NCBI GenBank assembly: GCA_023630585.1 | Contig: CM042565.1 | Coordinates: 15,983,013-16,047,012, forward strand | Direction: 5' to 3' | Length of the DNA stretch: 64,000 nt | Origin: Cranoglanis bouderius | Lineage: Eukaryota; Chordata; Actinopteri; Siluriformes; Cranoglanididae | Part shown: piece after piece, positions 37,001 through 47,995 of the stretch | How the letters are laid out: the number at the start of each line of letters is the position of its first letter | Position numbering within the stretch: the first letter of the stretch is position 1 | Notes under the pieces: model-generated | The model's database searches: none | The model's input: the letters and a program-made list of their open reading frames with translations, nothing else | Told to the model about the DNA's origin: nothing | Program-made: the position numbers and the translations under genes

Positions 37001-37824
37001 CAACAAATCTGTATTATATATTGTTAAAATAGTATATAATATGTTCTATATAATAATATCTATTTATTTATTTAAATGTAAAAAGAAAAAGAAAAAAAAA
37101 CAAAATGTCAGTCATTGCCACATGCATAATCTAATTGTAATAAAAATGTATTTATTTATTTGTTTGTTTAAATTACGGGTAGATTATAAACTACCCCTTA
37201 TTTAATGTTGTGCTATATAATATATCCGCTTACTAGGATGTTTCTCCATATAATTCCAATAAAGTGCAACGACCTTGAAACTTTGTCATCAAACCGAATC
37301 CAAACTTCACCGAGGAGCGGACTGTCATATCTTTTTAATCATAAATTGATTAGTCGCCACCTAATTAAGCTGATGAGGCAAACATAAAATTACCCGCATT
37401 AGCATAAACAGTTTGACAAATCGTGGTTAAATTGCGCTTGGCAGTGCGAGGACCGTATGTAAGGGATGATTACAGCTTCCTCTGCAGTGGCAGTGCACGT
37501 CCTCGAAAGAAAAGAAAAAAAAGGAAAAAAAAAGAAAGAAAAAACAGGTTGCGCATAACAAGGGGCTGAGCAGGAAGAAAAGCAGGAAGTGCTCAGACGT
37601 GCTATTATACACTCTAATATGCCTATGAGTCAAGAGCTGTTTTTGGCAGGCGGGAATTAACATCAACATCCAGCGTTTATTCACCTCATATTCATTTCCG
37701 CCGCCGTGATTTCAGCACGAGCAGATGGTCAGTTTTCTCAGAAACATGAAACTGTGAAGGGTGGGCGTTTTTAGCAGGAGGTCAGTATAACAGAACATCC
37801 ACTGGGGGTGGGTAAGCTTTTACT
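35206..37824. other. Intron sequence with AT and TG microsatellites
   Basis: (AT)n tracts lie at 35787-35817 and 36953-36994, and (TG)n tracts at 35941-35992 and 36129-36174. Poly-T and poly-A runs lie near 36649-36662 and 37507-37540. CpG-containing repeat-free blocks at about 35490-35720, 36185-36420 and 37430-37760 might be regulatory. No exon was recognised. Confidence 0.5.
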
Positions 37825-38005
37825 TAACACTTAGGGCATTTGGCAGATGCCCTTATCCAAAGTGACTTAAATTTCTCTCATTTATACCACGGAGGAGTTG
37901 AGGGTTAAGAGTCTTGATCAAGGGTCCAGCAGTGGCAGTGCTGGGATTTGAACTCATGACGTTCCAGCGAAGTCCAGCGTCTTAGCCACTGAGCTGCCAC
38001 TTCCC
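37825..38005 (-). mobile_element. tRNA-derived SINE, same family as 18160-18348, inverted
   Basis: The plus strand reads ggcatttggcagatgccctt, gaggagttgagggttaagag, gctgggatttgaactcatga and cttagccactgagctgccac. This is the reverse complement of the tail, body, box B and box A of the 18-kb SINE. Confidence 0.85.
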
Positions 38006-38235
38006 ACCACTTAAAGCTCCAAAAGGTAGACATGAAAGTAAAAACCTTGTGCTTTATCTGGTCAATCTGAAGAATGTATTCGTATTCGGTTACATCCCTA
38101 GGCCACAAGATACCATAGTCGTGTCCACGAATTGTGCAACTCGAGCCTACAACGTGTCATACGTTTATGTGTATATGACGATATAAGACCTTTATAGAAC
38201 CTTTAAGATTTCCCCTGCAGGGAAGAATGAGGTTT
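38006..38235. other. Intron sequence with a GGTTCT-type fragment
   Basis: The phrase ctttatagaacctttaagat near 38190 resembles the 22-23.7 kb array. Nothing else was recognised. Confidence 0.4.
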
Positions 38236-38400
38236 CTTTTCACAAAATGTAACGATAAATAGATAAAAAGTACTTTTTAAAACATTTAAAAGTTGTAATT
38301 GTTGCCAAACTGCTGTGACATAAGAGGAATAAAACACTTCGGGACAAATTACACCACCGTGTCACTGATTATTTTCCCATAACAACACAACAGAGTGTGT
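38236..38400 (-). mobile_element. Miniature inverted-repeat family copy (e), degenerate
   Basis: It holds atgtaacgataaatagataa plus aaagtact, aagttgtaattgttgccaaa and gattattttcccataacaac. The element order matches copies (a) and (b), with decay at both ends. Confidence 0.5.
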
Positions 38401-38440
38401 TTTATTCTGATTAAAAAGTCTCCAGTAAATTTAACTAGAT

Positions 38441-38530
38441 GTTTAAGAGTCTTGCTTAAGGACACTGCTGAGAGTGGAACCCACAACCTTCTGGTCCCTA
38501 GTGAAGAACCCTAACTGCTTAGCTACTGTA
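38441..38530 (-). mobile_element. SINE head fragment
   Basis: The phrases agagtcttgcttaaggacac, gtggaacccacaaccttctg and aactgcttagctactgta are the inverse of the head and body of the tRNA-SINE at 18160. The tail is missing. Confidence 0.55.
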
Positions 38531-39325
38531 CATGCTGCTGTGTTCCTGGATATTGTGCAGTTCCTGCGCCTGAACCAGCTGGAAGTGCTTCACAATAATT
38601 TCATTTCCCAGAGAGTTCCTTGATTGCTCGACACAAACAATAATTTCAAATGGTAACACTTTTTTTTTTTTTGAGACGAGTGCTAGATTGAAGTCGTGGA
38701 ACGAGCAGGTGAAGTTTCCAGACGGAAAAAGCGACAAGCTATCTATGTGAACACAGGGACTTCGTGGAAATATGGCATCACAAAAAAAAAGAAAAGAAAG
38801 AACACGACGTGAACCGGGGATTTGTTAACGTTTTTGCTCGGAGAAGACGATTTGCTCCGAGGTCTTAGTCTCGTTATTAACCCGGTGGCGGAGTGACGCC
38901 TCTCTGTGCCGTGCCAGAGACCTCTTTTACTCTTTAATAAAGGCTGAATATCACGATCGCCTCCTCGCAGTGATGACTTTATTATTTTCCATTCACCTCC
39001 TTGTTAAACCCTGTTGAAAGGAGACTCGCACCGTAATGGATCCGGAGCTCGATGGCTGTGTCAGGATAGCACGAGCCGCCTTTATTCCGTTCTCTCCTCG
39101 ACGCCTGATCAATAAGCAGATCGCCACGTTCATAAATATTTTCATTCTAAATAAGAAATCGTCCATCTCGCCCTTTGATTACTGCACAATGGGTGCTCAT
39201 GGCTCTCTAAAGTGTACTAATAGACAGATTAGCATTTATATTGGATTTCCCGTCCGCACGAGAGCCGCAGAAAGAGACCGAGAACAATGATCACAGAGAA
39301 AAGGGTGATTCGACCTCATCATCCA

Positions 39326-39358
<33 letters not shown>

Positions 39359-39689
39359 AGTGTGTGTGTGTGTATTTGAGTGTGCTTGTGTGTGGAAAAA
39401 CAGCTAGCCACCCACATGGCTGGCCTTTATTCTCTCCCCGGCTCTTTATGTGGTCCTGAATTCTGATGTGGCGAATCAGCAGGGACTGAATGAACCCACT
39501 CCGTACACAACCCGTGTTAAGGCTTTGTAAAGGCACGTGTCACAAGCAGCTCTTCAGTGGAGAATAATGCTGTAAACAGACTGAAGCCGGACTGCATGAA
39601 ACCGGTTCTGTTCAGCAAAAATAACACGTGACCCGTGAACTGACGTGTACTGCTTGGGTTTGTATCAGAGATTTGGAGAATGGAACTGG
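38531..39689. other. Intron sequence, CpG-containing, with a TG tract
   Basis: A (TG)n region lies at 39327-39393. The segment 38800-39300 is repeat-free and CpG-containing and is a candidate conserved element. No exon was recognised. Confidence 0.4.
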
Positions 39690-40765
39690 TATGACAGTGC
39701 ATTGTAACAATACTATAAGTATTCTATAACTGTACTGTAACAATGTAATAACACTGTAACTATGCCATAGCAATACTGTAACTATACCATAACAATACTG
39801 CAATAACACTATACCATAGTAATACTGTATTAACACTGTAACTATACCATAACAATACTGTAATAACACTGTTACTATACCATAACAATACTGTAATAAC
39901 ACTGTTACTATACCATAACAATACTGTAATAACACTGTAACTATACCATAACAATACTGTAATAACACTATACCATAGTAATACTGTATTAACACTGTAA
40001 CTATACCATAACAATACTGTACTAACACTATACCATAGTGATTCTATAATAATACTATACCATAGCAATACTGTAATAACACTGTAACTATACCATAGCA
40101 ATACAGTAATAGTGGCATAACTATACCATAATAATACTGTAAGAGCACCGTAAATATTCTATAGCAATACTGTAATAACACTAACAGTGCGGTAACAATA
40201 CCTGGACAATTCTGAGTCTATACTGTAACTATAATATAACACTATGCAACAACAGCATAACTATACTATAACAATACTATAAGTATACTTTAATTATACT
40301 GTATTAATACTGTAACAATTTTCTAATCAAGGTTAATGTTCTAAGGTTACTGTATTGATATTTTAACAGCAATGTAACAATATTGCAATAATGATGTAAC
40401 TATGGCAAAACTATACTGTAACCATACTGGGACTATACTCTATAAATACTGCACCAATACTGTAAACAATAGTGCACCTATAGTGCAACAATGATGTAGC
40501 TATACCACAGCAATACTTTAACATACCATGTCAATACTATAACAAAGCTGCAACAATACTATAATGCTGTAACAGTGCTGTAAATACACTGTAACAATGC
40601 GGCAACTATACAATAACTATACCATAACCAACATGTGCTGATACTGCACCAATACTGTAACTGTACAGTATCAACACTGTAACAATGATGTAACACTGTA
40701 ACTATACTCTAACACTGTAAGTATACTGTAATTATACTGCAAAACAAATTACACTATACTGTAAT
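39690..40765. repeat. About 1.1 kb array with a 33-bp core unit (taccataacaatactgtaat)
   Basis: Near-perfect 33-bp units at about 39770-40130 carry actgtaactataccataaca followed by atactgtaataac. The right half (to about 40765) is degenerate with the same taactata and acaatact vocabulary. Because 33 is a multiple of three, long open frames appear on the minus strand (YGIVTVLLQ repeats), but they are artefacts. Confidence 0.95.
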
Positions 40766-40819
40766 GTAGATGAGGATGTGATGTCAGCATGTTGCTTTAA
40801 ATATGCCTCAGGGTGGAAA

Positions 40820-41263
40820 TGTGGATTATATTATCTCTCTGTCTGTCTCTCTGCCTGTCTGTCTCTCTGCATGTTGGTCTATCTGTCTGTTTTTATATCT
40901 GTTTTACTGTATGTCTCTGTTTCAACATACTGTATATCTGTCTATTTTAATGTCTGTCTGTCTGCTTTTATGACAGTCTCTATATTAATGTGTCTGCCTG
41001 CCTGTCTGTCTGTCTGTATGTCTGTCTTTATATCTGTTTTGCTGTATGTCTCTGTTTCAACATACTGTATGTCTGTCTATTTTAATGTCTGTCTGTCTGC
41101 TTTTATGACAGTCTCTATATTAATGTGTCTGCCTGCCTGTCTGTCTGTCTGTATGTCTGTCTGCTTGTTGTTCTATCTGTCTGACTTTATGTCTGTTTTA
41201 CTGTATGTCTCTGTCTGTTTCTTTTTTAAGGTCTGTCTTTACATCTGTCTGTCTCTATTTGAA

Positions 41264-41296
<33 letters not shown>

Positions 41297-41724
41297 GCCT
41301 GTCTGTCTCTCTGCTTGTCATTATATCTGTCTGACTTTATGTCTGTTTTACTGTATGTCTCTGTCTGTTTCTTTTTTTAAGGTCTGTCTTTATATCTGTC
41401 TGTCTCTATTCTAATGTCTGTCTGTCTGCCTTTATGTCCCTCTGTCTATTTCAATGTCTGTCTCTATATTGTCTGTCTGCACTGAGGTCAGGCTATATAT
41501 TAATGTCTGTCTGATTGTCTGGTCCTATTTTAATGTTTGTTTGTCTGTCTGTCTGCCTTTATGTCAGTCTCTATATTAATTTCTGTCTGTCTGCTTGTCT
41601 GCCTGTCTGTCTGTCTCTCTGCTTGTTGTTATATCTGTCTGACTTTATGTCTGTTTTACTGTATGTCTCTGTTTCAACATACTGTATGTCTGTCTGTCTG
41701 CGTTTACATCAGTCTCTATATTAA

Positions 41725-41763
<39 letters not shown>

Positions 41764-41800
41764 ATTTTAAATTCCGTCTATCTGCCCATGTTTACTTCAT
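40820..41800. repeat. CTGT-rich tetranucleotide array with a 135-bp higher-order unit
   Basis: (CTGT)n tracts are interspersed with longer phrases. The phrase gttttactgtatgtctctgt occurs at 40901 and, with one change, 135 bp later at 41036, followed both times by ttcaacatactgta. Further shortened copies lie near 41186, 41344 and 41653. Confidence 0.93.
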
Positions 41801-41888
41801 GTCCCATCCTGTTGCTTTTTGCTCCAATACCAAATGTAGACATTTCTATATTTTATGATTTGCCATAAATAACTGTTGGAGTTTTTCA

Positions 41889-41893
41889 CACAT

Positions 41894-41967
<74 letters not shown>

Positions 41968-41980
41968 TGTGTGTGTGTGA
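41889..41980. repeat. (CA)n directly joined to (TG)n
   Basis: About 72 bp of CA repeats (41893-41965) pass straight into about 14 bp of TG repeats, making an inverted structure with essentially no loop. Confidence 0.97.
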
Positions 41981-42822
41981 CTGTATTAACCCACCACCTA
42001 CACACACTGAATTAAAGTCCTGTCCCAGCACAAGTAACTCTGAAGAGCAGCATGCATTATTAACATTTTCCCAAACTTTTATAGGCCAGCTCTTTCCCAG
42101 TCTTGGTCCTCGGCACATTTTAATGTTTTCTCCTCTCTACCATGGATCATAAAGTGTCTGATACGGAGCTGAATCAGCGTAGATTAATGGAAAACACAAA
42201 ACTAAGTGTCCCCAGGACTGGAGCTCTAAACCACAGCCATACCACTGTCATAAAGACGTAGATATAAAAATCCCTCGAGCCCTGAGAGATGGATTTAGGG
42301 AGCAGAAAATAAGAAGAGTAACAAGATGCACAATGCTGCTCGGGACCACCCGAGCTCCCGACGAATAAAAACGCAAAGTGGAATCCAACACAACACTGGT
42401 TTCTATATTAAAATAAATTGCATGTGACTGGATGAGAAAAAAAACTAATAATAATACAGCACACTTGAGCTACACTGGATTTTCCTATATATAGAAAAGA
42501 ATTCCTGATTCATTTCTTTATAAGAAGCACTACTAGGACCAGAACCTGTATCTTAAATCCTACGTAAAGATCTGATTAATTCAAGATCCCAATTTTATAT
42601 TACAGAAGGAATCAAGTTAGGTAATCTTAAACAGCTCTTAGGTGTGAACTGAATTCTTACTGAATTATCGTAAACACAGATCTCAGGTATAGTCGGAGAG
42701 GTAGTGTTGTAAAAATGGAAAAAATAAAACCGAGGAGCACTTCATTTCAAGGATGAGGAACTTTAGTAACCTTCACAGTAACTGGGAAAACTCCATTTTG
42801 CATTCTAAGCATCAAATTTCCA
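41981..42822. other. Intron sequence, nothing recognised
   Basis: This is mixed AT-rich sequence with no element signature. Confidence 0.4.
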
Positions 42823-42935
42823 AGGAATAAAACACTCCATGTTGTGCTGTAATAAAGAAATAATCAACAACGGTGTGGTGTGATGAAGCAGCGTTACTGT
42901 TATCACCCTGAAGTGGATTATTTCCCTATAACTGA
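42823..42935. mobile_element. Miniature inverted-repeat family copy (f), compact
   Basis: It runs from ttgtgctgtaataaagaaat plus aatcaac to gattatttccctataac, with ggtgtggtgtgatgaagcag inside. The ends are inverse complements with mismatches. Confidence 0.6.
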
Positions 42936-43469
42936 AATCAAAATATAATATATGATATAATGATAGTTTTATGTACATATTTTTACAACTGTATTGCGAT
43001 AAAATCTGAATACACGGACCTGGGTCAAACACAAAAGGCCGGAGGTTAATTATACCCATAAACAGACCTTTAGGAGTAATGGAAATGTTCCGGAAAGCGA
43101 TGGTGACCTTTTCAGGCTAAGCCGCAGAGGCGGATTCTCGGCTCGGCTGAAGGCGGAAGGTGTCGTTATCGGAGCCGAGAGAGATTTGCTTGCCTGCAAT
43201 CGGGCCGTTATTGTCCAGCGTTTAATCTCGTCCTGTAAAGAGGTGCTGAGGGAGAACCTGCACTTCCTGCTCAATCTTATTTCAAACGTGTCCACATCGC
43301 CACGGCAACCAAACCCCGGGGAACGCGCTGGCCGGGAGGCACTTCCTGTTCAGTAAAGAAGCTCCTGTGTGTTTACTACACAATCAGCGTCATCATCAGC
43401 CGTTAATGTCATTAGTATTACCAGAAGCATGTGCTGTAACGACACCACTGACACTCACATCGTATCATA
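42936..43469. other. Intron sequence with a CpG-containing block
   Basis: The segment 43075-43350 is CpG-containing and repeat-free, a candidate regulatory block. There is no exon signal. Confidence 0.35.
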
Positions 43470-43482
43470 TCATATCTGTCTG

Positions 43483-43557
<75 letters not shown>

Positions 43558-43655
43558 CTGTCCATGTGCTCATCTATCCAACCATCCACCCACCTGTCTG
43601 TCTATCCATCTATCTGCCTATTTGTCAATCTATCCACTCATCTATCCATCATCCT

Positions 43656-43716
<61 letters not shown>
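43470..43716. repeat. Two (ATCT)n tracts with a degenerate bridge
   Basis: Tetranucleotide tracts at about 43476-43557 and 43656-43714 are separated by about 100 bp of diverged atctatcc and ctgtctat phrases. Confidence 0.97.
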
Positions 43717-43936
43717 TCAAACATCTTTTAATGTTCTACTAAAACATCTCTTGGTGGTGTTTTTTATTAGAATGAATCTGTAATTCTCTGTAAAACTTAC
43801 AGCAGCATTTTTTTTTCTTTAAGAAATTAAAAATTTAGCAATCTAATGAAATCCTCCTTCTTTTGAATCACTCTTTCCTTCATTCATATTCTCTTAGTGG
43901 TTCTTCTGAGAGATTAGTGAATGTACTGTACACATA
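43717..43936. other. Intron sequence, nothing recognised
   Basis: AT-rich sequence between two simple repeats. Confidence 0.4.
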
Positions 43937-44005
43937 TATAATATAATATAATATAATATAATATAATATAATATAATATAATATAATATAATATAATATA
44001 ATATA
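43937..44005. repeat. (TATAA)n pentanucleotide tract
   Basis: About 13 uninterrupted ataat units. Confidence 0.97.
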
Positions 44006-44804
44006 CACACGACGACATGACATGAGGAATAAAGTCATTTTACTCACAGAGAATCATTTCTACTGCTAGGATTTGAATCATTCTCCTGTTTCTGAGGTTT
44101 TATTTCCTCCCGTCCTCCCCTGTGTGTTCCGCACGTCTCTCTCTGATCCCGGATCGTTTTTTTTTTTTTTTTCCCTGAGAGGCTCGAGGACGTGACGCAT
44201 TCTCACACGCGCCTGTTGTTCTCGTGGCAGAACAGAAAAGACGAAACTTTTGTTCCGATTACGGCCGTTTGATGGATGAGCCTCTCGCGAGCGTCTGACA
44301 GCCGTGCAGATGTCAGGCAGATGTGATTGCAGCTTTTCGGATTAAATTTTTAATGAGGAGTGCGGCTCTGTATCGAGGCGCCGTTTAATTGTCTCGTCAC
44401 GTGGCGAGCCGTGAGCCCGCACTGCCGGCCGGCCGGGGCTCATCTCTCGAGTCTGTCCTGGCATGTTGTTTTTATAAATAATAATAGAAAAGCGACGGGA
44501 TCGCGAGGCTGTTGGAAGACGTCTGAAGTAATTATGATCGATTTCCTCAGGATCAGCGAGTTCTGTATGAATCACAGAAGTGGGCGTGTATATTCACGAT
44601 GTATGCAAATTCCCTGCGTACTACATACACACACTTTATTTTAATACACTCTGATCGCTTTAAGCTTGCTGTAAGGAGGCGTGGCCACACAAGTTGATCA
44701 TTAGTAGGTCACATGACCATACCATGTATGTAGCTGTAACTGTGTTAGGAAGTCAATAACTTTTTTTTTTTTTTTTTTTTTTACAAAATATGGCGTAATC
44801 TTTC
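44006..44804. promoter_or_regulatory. CpG-containing intron block, candidate conserved element
   Basis: From about 44190 to 44590 the DNA is GC-rich for this window, with the palindrome gccggccggccgg-like run near 44426 and homeodomain-type TAAT motifs (tgaagtaattatgatcga near 44524). The rest is unremarkable. A poly-T run lies at 44760-44782. A regulatory role is inference only. Confidence 0.25.
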
Positions 44805-44832
44805 CAGAACACACACACACACACACACACAC

Positions 44833-44896
<64 letters not shown>

Positions 44897-45256
44897 TCAT
44901 CGAGAGACAGAGCTCAAATCTTGGCCCCAGAGCCCCACACGCTGCCTGACAACGAGTGCTACAGGAAAAAGAAAAAAGAAAAAGAAAAGGTGACAAACAA
45001 GCACCAATAGATCTCACACATGGAGAGAAAGCATGAAGGAGAAGATCCGCTGAATCCAGACAGAGAATGACAAACACAGGACAGGAGCACGGGTCCAACG
45101 GGAGAAAAAAGAAAAAAAAAGAAAAAGAAGTAGAAGAAGAGAAAGACAGATAAAGAGACGGGAGGAGGAAGCGACGGCGAATCAAACGAATCATTCTCAG
45201 CTCACGGACTTCAAAGCGTGCTCGGGGTGGAGGGGTGGAAAGAGAACTCTCTCTCT

Positions 45257-45288
<32 letters not shown>

Positions 45289-45396
45289 ATTTGCACGAGC
45301 ATGCCAGTCAAATATGCACAGCTTTGCTAAGCAAAGAAACGGGGGAATAGACGACTAATACTCTGAATTCTGTTCTGACAAATCACGTCTTATACT

Positions 45397-45460
<64 letters not shown>
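44805..45460. repeat. CA and CT microsatellites around a purine-rich stretch
   Basis: (CA)n tracts lie at 44810-44893 and 45399-45459, and a (CT)n tract at 45249-45288. Between them, 44960-45170 is purine-rich (aaagaaaaagaaaagg-type). Confidence 0.93.
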
Positions 45461-45462
<2 letters not shown>

Positions 45463-46174
45463 GACTCCGTCAGCGTTTTCCGCTGCGGCGGGCGAGACGC
45501 ATTAAAGTTGACGGATGAAAAGCTGGAGTGTCAGAAATGGGGAAATCGTAACACGCCATTTCTTTGACAATAACTGTAAATGGGACGTGCAGAGCAGGAG
45601 ACGTAAAAAATAAATAAATAAATAAATGCGAAAACTCTTTTAGCCCATTTTTCTTCATTTTCCTCGGCCACTGCGTGGACCTGCGTGGAGTTAATGGAAA
45701 GCAGAGACGGAAATAGCAGCTCTGGGGGAAAAAACAGCTCCATAATGGTTTTGTTTGCGTCTTTTAGTTTTGTGCTGAAATTAAAAGGCCACCGGTTTAA
45801 CATCGCACACTGAATTTCTCACAAAACGTCCCACAAGAACGACTACAGCGTTCTACTCTCACACTTCCTGTGCTTAAAGAATAACATGTTAGTGGACAAG
45901 TGTTGTGTTTAAGGAGTTGGTTAGAATTTAGAGGGAAAAAAAGAATGATTTCAAATAAATATTAAAATAAACAAGGGCATTGTGATTGAATTTTGGAAAA
46001 TGTCTCACTTTATTTATTTATTTATCTATTTCTTTATTTATTTATTTATTTATTTGTTTTACTGTAAATCAAACCCCAGATTTTTATGCTAATCACATTA
46101 TTTATCTGGTCTGATGCAATTCTCAATCAGGCTGTTAAACTACATCCCATAATAAGCCCTGGACACTGAACTTA
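45461..46174. other. Intron sequence with (TTTA)n
   Basis: A (TTTA)n run lies at 46009-46055 and an (AAAT)n run at 45607-45626. Nothing else was recognised. Confidence 0.5.
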
Positions 46175-46915
46175 ATCCCCCTAAAATTAACATGGGCAGA
46201 AAAACGATCCCAGCCTAACTCCCCTACCATCATAAAGACCCACCCACCCTAACCCCACCTACCATCATAAAGACCCACCCACCCTAACCCCACCTACCAT
46301 CATAAAGACCCACCCACCCTAACCCCATCTACCATCATAAATACCCACCCACCCTAACCCCACCTACCATCATAAACACCCACCCACCCTGACCCCGCCT
46401 ACCATCATAAAGACCCACCCACCCTAACCCCACCTACCATCATAAACACACACCCACCCTGACCCCACCTACCATCATAAACACCCACCCACCCTAACCA
46501 CACCTACCATCATAAACACACACCCACCCTGACCCCAGCTACCATCATAAACACCCACCCATCCTAACCCCACCTACCATCATAAATACCCACCCATCCT
46601 AACCCCGCCTACCATCATAAAGACCCACCCACCTTAACCCCACCTACCATCATAAACACACACACACACCCTGACCCCACCTACCATCGTAAACACCCTC
46701 CTACCATCATAAACACCCACCCACCTTAACCCCACCTACCATCGTAAACACCCACCTACCATCATAAACACCCACCCACCTTAACCCCACCTACAATCGT
46801 AAACACCCATCTACCATCATAAAGACCCACCCACCCTAACCCCACCTACCATCGTAAAGACCTACCCACCCTAACTCCGCCTACCATCATAAAGACCCAC
46901 CCTAACCACCTTATC
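46175..46915. repeat. 35-bp minisatellite, about 20 units
   Basis: Units contain taaccccacctaccatcata and aagacccacccaccc. Unit starts at 46226, 46261 and 46296 are exactly 35 bp apart. Later units vary (aaacaccc, aaatacccac) and a few are shortened. The array lies about 400 bp from the brinp1 start exon. The G-rich complement has tracts of three to four G that might fold. Confidence 0.97.
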
Positions 46916-47125
46916 CCTGTGTTCTTGGGTTACAATTTATGTATATGACGTTGCATCTAGTTATTAATTTTGTTGACATATTTATCTTATCTGTTTATTC
47001 ATTTTTTTTTTTTTCATCACTACTTTTTTACTAATTCCTACTTCTCTTGGTCTGTTGTTGTCTGTTGCTTTGGCAATACAAAAAAATATTTTGTCATGCC
47101 AATAAAGCACACATTTTATTGAACT

Positions 47126-47188
<63 letters not shown>

Positions 47189-47338
47189 GGAAGAGGAGAA
47201 GAGAGAGATACAAGTACATTTTCTTCAGTGAGGATAAAATGGCTGATGAACGTTTGACAGCGAGAGCAGAAACAGCTTCTAAGCAGATTTTATTTCTCCA
47301 AACCAGAAATTCCAAACAAACGTCCGAATGACACTCAC
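46916..47338. other. Intron sequence and (GA)n tract beyond the start-exon donor
   Basis: A (GA)n tract at 47125-47177 runs into a 14-base poly-G at 47178-47191. In the gene's orientation it is a CT tract about 150 bp after the donor. Confidence 0.9.
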
Positions 47339-47556
47339 CTATAAATTTTATATCGGGTCGTAAATCCTTGGCGGAATCTTTCCACGAAGGCGAGGTAGGC
47401 CTTACTGTGGTGGAAAGGGCCACGGTCGGAGATGAGCCAGTCGAAGTGCTTGGGTACATGGTGCTCGGTGGCCGAGGGCTCCTGGCGCAAAGACTCAACT
47501 GTTAGATGGTCCCATAGAAACAGGAAGCAAGTGACCTCAATGACCCTCCAGTTCAT
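47339..47556 (-). CDS. brinp1: brinp1 start-codon exon (signal peptide and N-terminus, residues 1-73)
   Basis: This exon encodes the N-terminus of BRINP1, a secreted or ER-associated neural glycoprotein of the MACPF family linked to restraint of neuronal cell-cycle entry (family knowledge). The ATG is at 47556-47554. It opens with MNWRVIEVTCFLFLWDHL, a short hydrophobic leader, followed by HFDWLISDRGPFHHSKAYL and RQGFTTRYKIY, which match vertebrate BRINP1 better than BRINP2 or BRINP3 as I recall them. The exon ends in a consensus donor (ATAG|gtgagt, gt at 47338-47337), splitting an arginine codon after its second base. The next exon, at 17962, begins with the single G that completes AGG. Upstream, a CT-rich tract ending in cctccag suggests an acceptor near 47607, so the exon probably carries about 50 bp of 5' UTR (47557-47606). 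A transcript would settle that boundary. No stop or frameshift is visible. Confidence 0.93.
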
Positions 47557-47606
47557 GCTTTTCCTTCAGCCGCTCTCTGTTCATTCTCGCTCCATTCTAT
47601 GGAGAC

Positions 47607-47995
47607 CTGGAGGACAGGACGAGAGAGAGAGAGAGAGAGAAAAACAGAAAGAGAGAGGGAAAGAGAGAGACAGAGAAGGATGGACAGAGAGAGAATGAGA
47701 CAGACAGACAGAGACAAGGTAAGGATGAGAAATGGTGAGGTGGAGAGAGAAAGAGAAAGTAGCAGGGATGGAGAGAATAAGAGAGAGAGAAAGATGAGGA
47801 CAGGAGAATGGGAAAAGGGGATAAAGGGAGAGAGGGACAGAGAGAGAGAGATTGACAGAGAAGGAGACAGAAAGAGAAGGCGAAGGATGCAGAAAGAAGA
47901 GAGAGAGACATTGAGAGAAACAGAAAGAGAGAGGGAGGGAGGGGAAAAATGAGAGAAGGAGAGACAGAGAGGGAGAGAGAGAGATAAATATTAGT
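47607..47995. repeat. GA-rich (CT-rich in gene orientation) tract at the start-exon acceptor
   Basis: Purine-rich DNA of gagaga, gacaga and aaagag phrases extends from 47616 to about 47990. On the minus strand its proximal end forms the pyrimidine tract before the putative acceptor cctccag (ag at 47608-47607) of the brinp1 start exon. Confidence 0.9.

Noticed and set aside
39612..40101. Minus-strand frames with YGIVTVLLQ repeats
   Set aside because: These come from the 33-bp tandem unit, whose length keeps the frame open.
40778..41770. Frames of SVCLSVCLS repeats
   Set aside because: They are translations of the CTGT array.
43367..43783. Frames of YLSIYLSIYLS repeats
   Set aside because: They are translations of ATCT tracts.
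46175..46915. Possible CRISPR array (regular 35-bp period)
   Set aside because: The repeat has no unique spacers and the genome is eukaryotic. It is a minisatellite.
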